Assembly: GCA_013398295.1 (NCBI GenBank)
Contig: VZSF01000950.1
Span: 399,131 to 463,130 of the forward strand
From: Chionis minor
Lineage: Eukaryota > Chordata > Aves > Charadriiformes > Chionididae
Reading direction: 5' to 3'
Length of the DNA stretch: 64,000 nucleotides
In this document: in pieces, positions 49,141 through 59,988 of the stretch
Numbering within the stretch: position 1 is the stretch's first letter
Layout of the letters: each line of letters starts with the position of its first letter
Notes under the pieces: generated by a model
The model's database searches: none
What the model saw: only the letters and a program-made list of their open reading frames with translations
Told to the model about the DNA's origin: nothing
Position numbers and translations under genes: made by a program

Positions 49141-52100
49141 TAGAAAAAGCATTCTCATCCATCTGAGAACCCTTTGTGCCTCTGTATTTGGTAGATTCAA
49201 GATTAAATTTAAGAAGAATTTATAAATCCTCTTAAATTCGGATGTTTACTAATATTCCAAAGGGTTGTGTCAGTGGTCCAAATTTGGGAGGGGTGTGGTG
49301 AAGGGAGGGAAGGAGGAAAAGGGGTTAAAAGGAAGGGAGGAAGAGAGACTGCTAAGGAATGACTGATTTTCTATTGGTGTTTGTTTTGGTTTTTTTACTT
49401 GTGTAAACTTGGTTTGTTTATTGGGTTTGGAGGGTTGTGTTGTTTTGTTCTGCTTGAAGGTTTAAGCAAAGGCTCTCATCATGTTCTAATTACTAGATAC
49501 ATATTTCAGGCACTAACATGATACAGGTACTATAAGGAATGAGCATTCGACAAAAAAATATGGTGTACAAACCAGTGGGATGTAACTGTATTCAGATTTG
49601 CATTTAGGCCCTTCTCCCTGCTTTCCTGTCTGACCAAGAATTCAGTGTCTCTCTCTCCCTTTTTTCAGTTTGTTGCCCTATAACAATCATAATCCTCTGC
49701 AGACTTACTGAAGTGGAAGAAGTGGACTTACTAAAGTGGAAGAAGCGGTCAGAGAGATTAATAAATCCTAAACAGCTGAAGACATGGTAAATGGGAGAAC
49801 ATAATATAACATATAAGCTGAGCTAAATGACAAACTAGTTTTTGCTATTCACATAATACACTGTTTAGATATATACACACAGCAAAACAGAGGCACAAAA
49901 GAGAAAAAGGACAACGTTTTGTACATTACCAGCTTGTAAAATGACTTTAAAAATGTTGTGGGCGAGAGAGAAGTTAAAAGGGATGGCCTATATGTTGAAA
50001 GGGAGAAGACATTAGGGAGTAGAGCAGGGTAGTTAATCAGCTTAAATTTAAGAGTTAATATGCTTAAAATTACTTTTCCCCACAGATGCCTAAGCTGTTA
50101 AGGCTGAAATCAAAACTGTGATTTCATTCACCACTCTAAGTAGTTAGGCTGAAGAGTTCCAGCATCAGCCACTCCCACAGCAGTGCAGAGAAGTGGGGAG
50201 AAGCCCTTTGTAATTGTGTATTAACCTTGATTAAATCCCATTGAGAGCCCTGCCACAACCCCTGTCTGCCATGCTTATACCTGCTTTGTGTGCTCATGGC
50301 CTCCTGAAAGAAATACTCGCATTCCATCTTACATTAATGACAAGATACATGGTTAAAGCATACTAAAATTTGGTCAATGCTCTCTTGTCTTTGCAAACCA
50401 AATTCAGTGATGCTCCTATACTCAGAAATGTAGCATTCACTTTACCCATCTGATAGCCAGTACTGTGCCCCTTCTCCAAAGACTACTTCCACACGTACAC
50501 ATTTTTACCAGAAAGCTGCACTCAATTAATGACTGAAATACCCAGCTTACTCTGTATAAAGAAAACAATCTGCTTACGCTTACATTGTCCATAGCCTGCA
50601 CAACCCCTCCCATCGTATACACAAAGACATCCACAATAATATTTGTACCTGTCTAGCACTAACTTAGGGACCGCATTTAACCTTCACCTCACTGCTAATG
50701 ACCTCTAAGGAAAAGGCCACCTATGTCTGAATTTGTAAAAAAAAATAACTTGGGAGAAAACCTGTGTGTAAATTTGGGGGTTGTGGTTTTGCTTTGTTCT
50801 GACTTCAGCAAAAAAAGACGTAGTATCCATATTGTATTCTCCTAGCCAAAAAAAGGTCATGAAATATTAATTTAAAATTAATTAAACCTGAGTAAGGGAA
50901 AGAGCTAAACTCTTCTAGATTTAACCCAAAACGTGAGAGTCTATGGGTTGTGTTTTAAATCCTTGAAAGAGGTAAGAGTTGAGATGACTTTATTTCACTC
51001 TTAATATGTAAGATACTATATAATTGTTTTATACGGCAAACTTTCAACAGTCTGGCAGAAAGAACTTTGTAAATATTCAATGAATAGCATTTTACTAATA
51101 ATAACTTTTGCTTTTCTACCATACATTTGTAGAAAACTAAGTATCAACAAGTGAATTAAATTTGTATTCATTACAAGTCTAACTACTTGAGTGTAATTTC
51201 TTTTACAGCAAAGTACTTGTGAATGGAACAGGTCAAACTTTATGGAACCACAACTCATAGTTCAATTTTCTACTGGTATTTTAGGTTCTCCTGCCTTGCA
51301 CAAAGACTATTTCAGCAATCTTTCCTTTACATACAAATCAATGTAATAGTTGTAGTTAATATCTCATAAAATATAGTGTTTTACAAGGAAAAGCCCGGAG
51401 TTACTGCACCACTTTTCTTTATGTGATGATTACTGTTCAAAGGTCTAAACAGTCTATGAAACAAGGAAGGTTTAAACAAATGCTTTATCTTTTTAGTGCT
51501 GCAGTTAAAAAAATGCAATTTGAAATAAAGAGGTTTGGTGCTCTTTTTTTCTATTTTTCTTTAAAAAAGGGAGGAAAAAAACCCTTAAAAATTAATGACC
51601 TCAAGTTGTAACAGAGCCTGGAATAATTTCAGCCCCCTGAAAAGCACTTGAGTAAGTTACAAGCATTTAAAAATCTATGAGCTATGTAATGAAAACTGCA
51701 TTTCAACATGACATTTCCTTATTAGCACTGTCTTCCACAGTCTTTCAAAAACTGCTTAAGCCCCGTCTGAGCTTTGTATCTATGTGACACACATGCACAT
51801 CTTCCTCTGCTTCCCAGCAATACATCACAGACAACCAGACACACAGGTGAGATTTGCAGCTGTAGCCTTTTTGCAGATATGAACATGCTGAATTGTTAAA
51901 ACTGCAGAGAGTAAGCATCCGACAGATTCGTCTCCGTTTGCTATAGGCAGGTTTAACTGTGTCCATCAGCACACAGCACTAAGGCAAGTCAGCTCTTAAC
52001 AGAGATAGCTGAGAACAAGGTGTCAACTGCACGCCCCAAAATACATTTACTAGAGAGGGGGTATAAAAGCAGAAAAAGCAGAGAATGCAGCTAGGTGAAA

Positions 52101-55100
52101 ATACACAGTCCTTTACTGCCAGAGTAAAGAACGATTTTTTTTCACGAGTTACAGTAACAGAGAACAACTACAAGTGTTGGGAGACACTGATTTGCCTTTT
52201 GTATTTGCCAGTGGCTATTTTCTTGAGTTAATACGGTCATTTGGAAAAGATTCTCATGAATAAGAGCATCTGAAAAATGTGAAGCCTGCCAATGCACTAA
52301 GTAGACTATACAAGGAAGATCCAGCTTATATAAAGTACATTTTATTTGAAATTTAGTATGACATGGATTTTCAGACAGGAATGAATTAAGTGGAAAACCG
52401 CATTAAATATCTGTTGTGAACTTTTAGTGTTTACTTTACAAGGGTTAGTACACAGAGGATCAACACATTAATTAAGAATGAGGTGATAGTGAGCATTTCA
52501 CATCCTCTGAGCCCCAGTTACCTGCAGAGCTGACTGTGGCTGGGGAAACCAAAATTACAAACTGAATCCATCCATCAAATCGAAACAACAACCTGCTTGT
52601 ATAATGTGATTTGTATTACAAGAAACCTACTCTCTATAATCAGTTCTAACTATGACAGGATTATAGACTTCAGCTGGAAGTTCTTTTCACTTTACTCCTT
52701 TATCCTGACATCGGGAAGAGTATGTAGCAAAATCATGGTATTAAATTCTTCATTCTTACACACCAGCATTTTTACCAGACACGGTTTTGCTGCTTAAAGG
52801 AACTTAAGACAGAGTCCTATACAACTTGATGCATTTTCCTACCTCTCAGAAGGAGCTAACAGTAAACCTCAGAATTTCACGACTATTGGGTGGGAAAGAA
52901 AAAACAAAACCAAAATCCATGCACCACGAAAGCTTGTTATGAATTTTTTTACAATAAGAAAGACTACATTTCCCATCCCTGTTTTCACAGATTTGTTTCT
53001 CCTCACTTGCTCAGAAATTTCGTATTCAGTTATTTTTGTAATAACTTTTTTAAGCAAAGGAAGTAATTATGTCTCAATGTCATTTTACTGACTGTGATGA
53101 CATGATGGATCAAAACCTGAACTATTCTACTGCTTCAAAGTCTCCTTGATGTTTTCACACATTTTAATAGGTATCAGTTCAGGTCAAATGGGGTATCCAC
53201 TCAGCTTTCAATGTAACTTAATGCTGCACTAGGGTCTCTCAAAGTTATTTGTGCATGTCCCTTTAGAAGACTATTTTAGTAGTTAAGAAGTACTGCACCA
53301 CAGGATGTATTTCTGGTGACAGCTCTTGTATTCATTTACTAGCACAGAGCTGGAGTAGGTTTAAAAACAACGGCAGTATTCAGTAGCACTTGGACAGTCC
53401 CCTACCTCAGCAAGAATCCTATACTACCTACTACTACCAAGCACCACCATTCCAGGTACTTGGGTCACTGAGGTAGAACACCATCTAACACAACACAAAT
53501 TGCTTTTAAGCTGAATCAAGCTGACTTCAATTTTAAGAAGAATTCAAATACTTTCATTTTAGTGATACCCAAAAAGCCCCTCACTCTTTATTATGCTTCT
53601 TAAAGTTGGACAGCTTGAGGTCTGTCTCTTCCCCAGAAGATAAAACTGATGCAAATTAGTGGCATTGGCAAAAACTACTGGTAGCCATTTTCAGCTTGTT
53701 TAATTATTTTCTAGCCTGTCCGAGGTGTCATGCTATTTTTATTTTCTGCGCAGGTAAAATTCTGCCGTTTGTGCCACTGTGTTCAGGTTTTGAGATTTCT
53801 GCACAACCACAGCAGCATCCAGAAAAGCAGATTAAACACTGCACCTGTGCTGGCCCGTCAGCATTTCTAATATGACTGTTATTTAAATTCAGCTTTGACA
53901 GCAAGTTAAATATTAGTTTAATTGCAAATTACACTCTAAATCAAATTTTCTAGTAGGGGCAATGAATGTTTGCTATTGAGTGATGGTTTAATTTATTTCT
54001 AACAGCGACTTAAAAGACTTCTCTTGCAATTGTAACTTGAAACAAAGTGGAACAGATTGAATGAAAAAAGAACAACTTTATAGATACAAGTTCAAAGGGA
54101 ATTATGGGCATTATAGAAACACCAACTTAAAATCTTATAGAGACTCAGAGGTTGTGAAATGCAAAGACCACAAGTATCTTTTGAACTTTTTAAACCACTA
54201 AAGGAAATAAAACAAAGTGATTGAGCAGGAGCAACATTTGAGAGATTTCCTTTATATTTTGTTTTAAATAAGTTCCTGAATAAATTTAATAAAAAATTTA
54301 TGAGTCCCTGTATTTACATTTGTACAATCTATCTGTACTGTAGCTCTTAAACGAACCCAAAAGTGGTTACTTATACCTCAATGCTCAACCTCTACTTCAA
54401 AGAAATAGTTTTAATAAAGTTAAACACACACATTAACAGACCGAATATACAGTACCTGCTTAATTGGTATACAAATCATCATAAATATAGTTATCCTAGT
54501 AATTCTAAGATTTGAGACAATGAGGTAAGCTCAGACAACACAGGCTGTTTCTTAGTTTAAGACTCTGTAATGACCCCTGAAGAGTTATTTTCCTTGTAAA
54601 TCAGATTTTTTTCTGAAGAATTCTCAAGAATATTATGAAATCTTACTGTTCCTAAAGGGACGCAGCACATTTTTCACGTACTTTGTCTGTAGTTACTGCA
54701 AAAGGTAGGTAAAAATGGAAGCCTTCAGCCATTTTGTGTCACATTTCCTGAAAGCTCTGCCTTCTTTGCTCTCTGGTAGTTGCAGGAAAACCCCATTTTT
54801 CACCAAAAAAGACATGCCTATGTTTATGTGGAAGCCTGAAAATGCAAATTCCTAAGTTCAAAATCTAAAAGATTAAATAAAAGCAATACAAAATGAAATA
54901 CAAGGATTTTTGTTGGCCTACCCAGGAATAGTCACATGCTTGGTACTGAAAATCCTGTCTGGGGGAACCGGACTCTCTCTCCCACTACACAGAAAATTAA
55001 ATCCTTACAATCTTGTTTCTGTAGGTACCAGTATGGTGACACAAGGCAAGAGGCCGTCCTGCTTCCCTTTCCTACTCTGAACAGCCTTGTAGGAGTCAGG

Positions 55101-57720
55101 AGCAGAAGTCACTCTCTTTATGAGCTATTATAAAACCTATCAGTGCCACTGAAAACACTGGCGCTTTTCCAATTAATTTTAAAGAAATACTGTAGAGTCC
55201 CAGTTTTCACCTCCTTTCTACAGCATTCTGCTCCATGTAGCAGAACAGTTACATAAAAGTGTTCCTTGCGACAAAAGGTGGAATCAGCTTTTTCTGTAAG
55301 TGAATCATGACAGAAAATATACTAGTTTCAGTGTATGCACAAAACTAGTCTGTGTGAGCTTCGGAACAAACCACGCAGACCCCTGAGTGATCCAAAGGCA
55401 TATTTTAACTCTTAATAATACTAAGAAGTTCAAGCCTCAAAACATTTCAGTGCTCCTTTTCCTCCCGAGCCAGCTGCGTATTGATCTCCCAGACCTATAA
55501 TGGTCATTCCTTAGAGGTCAGCGAAAGTAGAGATGGTGCTATACATGATACTGCAACCAGGAAACGCAACGCTTAGTGTAACACCAAGTCAGCAGCACGT
55601 GTGACCAGTGTTGCTTCCTCTTCCCAGGTAGCTTGTAGGAGGCAGTCGAGTACGTGCTGTTCTCAGCGCTAAACCATTTACTGTCACATACGGCGTGCCA
55701 GGAACAGCCAGAGACGATGGGTTTAGCTAGCAGAGTTGAGGACTGTACCACCTATTCACACAGGAATCGAAGCATCAACCATAACTCACTCAAAGAACTG
55801 AAACACAGAGTCAAATCCCAAATTAAAAAGAAAAAAAAAAGGGCACAGCAATGTTTTTGCCCTCTGGAGAGAAAAGCACATTGTCTGTCTAAACCTGCAT
55901 TTTTATTTATGTACCCAGGTGGGAATAAATTTACCCTACTCTCCATGGAAGTGAATGCAACAATCTTTTTCCTACAGTGGAATAATTTCTTATTCTAACA
56001 AAGCAAACAAACAATGACTGATTTTAGCAACTGAAAGCTTTCACCCTATCAAAATTTGACAGGTAGGAGGAAAGCATTTTTAAAAACTGTTGACAGGTTT
56101 ACTTGGAAGATACACAGGCACATCAGGCAAGAACATAAAAAAATGACAATCAAATCAGGAAAATATAATTTGAATTCTCATGTTTTACTAACAGCAAAGA
56201 TAAAATATTTAGATGTTAGTTCAAAATGCCTCTTTTGTTTATTACTATATTTGCTTGTTTCACTGAAATTGATACTAGGCAGATGAAGTATAAATACATA
56301 CAAAACCAAAATAACCCATAACAAAATACTGAAAAGATTTGGATGGCAGATATTGTTCTTTTAATCCTCCTCTTTAGTTTCAAAACTGCCATTAAGAGAA
56401 TTGAGAGCAGAAAAAGAATAAACAGCTGCTCAAGTTGTTGTTTGCATTTTTTTAAAGTACTAAAGAAACAAAACGTTCATTACCTTGGGAATTAGAGACC
56501 AAATAATAAATTGTTACAGATTCTTTTTAACAAATGAATTCATAAATGATCATGTCAGATTTGATCCTTAATAGTGTTCTGGGGAGCCTAAAGCAAAAAT
56601 GCAAAATACATGTTCAAAAACTGGATTATAGTTCTGCTTTGTCTGAAATCTATAGAGATGGTGTTGAAAGAAGGAAGACACAGGGACTGAAGTAAATTCT
56701 TTTACTTCCTAATGCCTGTTCCTGGTACTGCTACCACGGTTCACATAATAATTTCATGTGTAGGCCCATTAAATTGGTTTCCTGATTTTTAGTTTTATCA
56801 GATTAAAACAGGTACATTTGTTTTAATGAGCATACGACTAGAAAAGAAGCTTATTGGTAGAAGTACAACCAATTCATCTATTATTTTACTGTCCTTAAAG
56901 GTGTGTTATGCTGTCACAGCCCAACAAGAGGGGATTGAATAGTTATAATTTTGCAGTACAAGAAAACCCCTAGCTAAGGAAGAAAATTCTTAAAATTTAC
57001 AAATACAATTGAAATACTGTTAAGACTAAGTATTGATACTCAACAGACACAAGACCCCAGGAAACACTGAAAGTGTGAATTCTATGTTTTAAAGACTTCA
57101 CAATATCTTTCTAGCAGACAAAAACTGTTTATAAAATTTCAAAACTTTTTTGGAATTAAGGCAAAATATGATGTATGGTTCTGAACAGCATATGCCTTCA
57201 GCTGTTCTACTGCTAAATAGTCTTTCATTACCTTCAACCTAAGATAGCCCTGCACTAAAAAATACCTGATTTCCGTTTGTGTCTACGCAGACTATACAGT
57301 CCTTCCTGGCTACATAAGCTGAAGTAAGTGTCCTTAATGGCAGACACCCAGTCCCATGACTTCCTTTAACATATTTGCCATTTCATGTCTGTAGCAGCTA
57401 TTTGCAAAGCCTAATCTACGCTATGATTTTGTGATTCCATTGGAGCACAAAGACTGGTATACAAGTCAATATAGACACGCTGCATGTGTGAAAGCCCACA
57501 CTGGCTTTTGAGCTCTTACAAGTCATTCCATTGTCAAAAGACACACCACTGCCATCTGTTTACAACACTACCTTGATCTATGCTGCTTAAGTCAACCTAC
57601 ATCACTGCTAAAAATCTCAGGACAAATCAGCTTGGAATCTTTAGGCATAGTTGTTGTGAACTTACAAAGTAGGAACCCCAGAAAAATTATTTACTAAACA
57701 AACACAACGAAGAATCTCAG
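49141..57720. other. AT-rich DNA, no gene established
   Basis: The largest stretch without a recognised transposon. It holds a purine-rich patch at 49,300-49,347, followed by GT-rich DNA to 49,445, a 23-bp duplication at 49,703, and a splice-flanked open segment at 49,669-49,786 (see findings). Other frames (up to 114 codons at 55,654) contain poly-lysine from an A-run and look accidental. Confidence 0.4.
49703..49748. repeat. 23-bp tandem duplication
   Basis: Copies at 49,703-49,725 and 49,726-49,748 begin ACTTACTGAAGTGGAAG and ACTTACTAAAGTGGAAG and differ at two positions. It lies inside the splice-flanked open segment at 49,669-49,786. Confidence 0.93.
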
Positions 57721-57810
57721 ATCATAGAATCACAGAATAGTTTGAGTTGGAAGGGACCTCCAAAGACCATGTGGTCCAACCCCCCCTTCAATGAGCAGGG
57801 ACATCTTCAA

Positions 57811-58368
57811 CTAGATCAGGTTACTCAGAGCCCTGTCCAACCTGACCTTGAATGTGGCATCTACCACCTCTCTGGGTAACCTGCTCCAGTGTTTCATCAC
57901 CCTGAGCGTACAAAATTTCTTCCTTATATCTAGTCTAAATCTACCCTCTTTTAGTTTAAAGCCATTATTCCTTGTCCCATCACAACAGGACCTGCTAAAA
58001 ACTTTGTCTCCATCTTTCTTATAAGCCCCCTTTAAGTACTGGAAAGCTTCTGTAAGGTCTCCCCAGAGTGTTCTCTTCTCCAGGCTGAACAACCCCAACT
58101 CTCTCAGCCTGTCCTCACAGCAGAGGTGCTCTAATCCTCTGATCATCGTCATGGCCCTCTTCTGGACCTGCTCCAACAGGTCCATGTCCTTCTTATGCTG
58201 GGGGCTCCAGAGCTGGACACAGTATTCCAGGTGGGGTCTCATGAGAGTGGAGTAGAGGGACAGAATCACCTCCCTTCTGGCCACACTTCTTTTGATGCAG
58301 CCCAGGATGCAGCTGGCCTTCTGGGATGCAAGTGCACATTGTTGGCTTGTTTCCAGCTTCTCATCCAC
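57811..58368 (-). pseudogene. CR1 ORF2 C-terminal remnant (185 codons)
   Basis: The minus-strand frame begins [20 protein letters not shown] and covers the C-terminal third of CR1 ORF2, ending in [11 protein letters not shown] at a stop. Catalytic motifs lie upstream in another frame because of a shift near 58,370. Small codon deletions are visible, for example VARREVIL where VASRSREVIL is usual. It cannot encode a functional reverse transcriptase. Confidence 0.92.
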
Positions 58369-58484
58369 AAGTACCCCAGAGTCCTTCTCTCAGCAGGGCT
58401 GCTCTCAATCCCTTCATCCCCCAGCCTGTACTGATACCAGGGGTTGCCCCAACCCAGGTGCAGGACCTTGCACTTGGTCTTGTT

Positions 58485-58550
58485 GAACCTTATGAGGTTC
58501 ACATGGTCCCACTTCTCGAACCTTATGAGGTTCACATGGGCCCACTTCTC
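58485..58550. repeat. 33-bp in-frame duplication within CR1
   Basis: Copies at 58,485-58,517 and 58,518-58,550 share GAACCTTATGAGGTTCACAT and CCCACTTCTC. The length is 11 codons. In element direction the peptide VNLIRF repeats as [17 protein letters not shown] just before [11 protein letters not shown]. Other CR1 copies, such as the one at 30.4 kb, have the segment once. Confidence 0.93.
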
Positions 58551-58692
58551 AAGCTTGTCCAGGTCACTCTGGATGGCATCACATCCCTCAGGCGTGTCAA
58601 CTGCACCACTCAGCTTGGTGTCATCTGCAAACTTGCTGAGAGTGCACTCTATCCCACTGTCTATGTCATTGATGAAGATGGACAGGGGTTTT

Positions 58693-59917
58693 TTCTAAAA
58701 TAAAATGTTAGTAGTTGCCTGCACTAAATAAGAATTACAAGCAGCAGTTGAACAGGTACAACCCTGCTGGACAGATGAACCTTCACTCCAGTCTTTATGC
58801 CTGCTGTAATACTGCAGAATTACTTAACTGCAGAGTATAAAAGGGCTCATTCTGGAAGCTTAAGTTATGTACTTCTACTTACACAAAAATAAATGGTTTT
58901 ATTATGATATCCAGTATCAATTTTCAGCCACAGCTATTTCTGCCACAAATACACAAGCTCAACTGAAGTGCATTAAGATGCACTTCTGTTACAGTAAGAT
59001 AACTGAAATATCAATGAAGCTGTCTGCATACTAGTCCAATTTTTAAAAGACAGTGGGAGCCTACACTTCTCATTGACTTCAGAGGACAAGGAACGCTTAA
59101 CCTCTGTGAAAAACAGAATATATTTGCTTGATTTTTTTCAAATTTTGTTTTTAGAATTCTTAGTGTAAAATGGTTCAGTTTGAGGAAATCACTTGTGTAT
59201 TGGTTCTGGAAAAGTTCCCGAGATCTATAATCAAGCCCATTTTTTTCCTGTTTGTATATTACTGCAAGTAAGGATGATGTTGCAGTTCAGACTCATATCA
59301 CTGCAGCTGTGCAACTTCTTTTATTTCGTTTGGCTTGCAGTGATAACTAATAAAATTCAATGAGCTTGTAAAAGAGAAAGTGAAGAAAGAATGAAAACAT
59401 TCAAAACTCAGAGAAAAATCAGATAGCAGATGCATGAGAACAAAAGGGGTTTTGGTCACTCTTCCCCAACACTACTATGTTACCCGGGATAAAATAACCT
59501 TGCCGTTTTCACTAAATGCATCAAATTGTGAAGCGCATTTAATGAGTAAGATCCTTGAAAACAATTCCATCTTCCCATTAAACAAACAACCATAACTTCT
59601 TTTATGTCAGTAGGTTGGTAATATATATAATCTTCAGTGTGTATATATTACACTTGCTTATCCTATCGGAATTGGGTTGTGTAAGTGGTACAGAATTGCT
59701 TTTGCAAAGTGATTAGATAACAAAATCTTAGCTGTATTCATGATTAGACTTTAAAATAGTCCAATGAAATATTTTCTTGTTGGGAACTGCTGATAAGCCA
59801 GGAGCAAGATGTCACCTTGAAAGACAAAGGGTGGGAAGAAGGGAGGAGTATTTCAATACGGCCACAACATTTCATCTTGAGCATTTTTGGAAAATAAATG
59901 TACTACTTTGGTTTGGG
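58693..59917. other. AT-rich DNA, no gene seen
   Basis: Unique-looking DNA upstream (in element direction) of the truncated CR1. No earlier CR1 sequence continues here, which marks the truncation point. Confidence 0.5.
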
Positions 59918-59988
59918 AAAAAAAACCCAAACAAAAAAAACCAAAACAAAACCCACACAAAAAAAACCCACCCCACCACACAACCCCA
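59918..59988. repeat. 71-bp stretch of only A and C
   Basis: From 59,918 to 59,988 the plus strand contains no G or T at all, with A8 runs separated by C blocks. The immediate left flank is TTGGTTTGGG. The asymmetric composition gives spurious Lys/Asn/Pro/Thr open frames. Confidence 0.93.

Larger units (their letters stand above)
57721..58692 (-). mobile_element. CR1 LINE, 5'-truncated, minus strand
   Basis: Read on the plus strand it opens with the reversed tail ATCATAGAATCACAGAATAG and GGAAGGGACCTCCAAAGACC, then runs back through ORF2. In element direction it starts within [14 protein letters not shown], includes FADDTKLSG (YADD-type box, near 58,610-58,640), [39 protein letters not shown] and [18 protein letters not shown], and ends LPREVVD. 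It resembles the 30.4-kb copy in subfamily features. Frame shifts break the coding sequence at least twice. It also carries a 33-bp tandem duplication. Confidence 0.95.

Noticed and set aside
57570..57605. A phrase (GCTTAAGTCAACCTACATCA) like an old reptile MITE.
   Set aside because: The match is about 20 bp with no inverted partner, too little to call.
58195..58703. Plus-strand frames of 64-125 codons in the 58-kb CR1.
   Set aside because: They are antisense shadows of the minus-strand CR1 reverse-transcriptase remnant.
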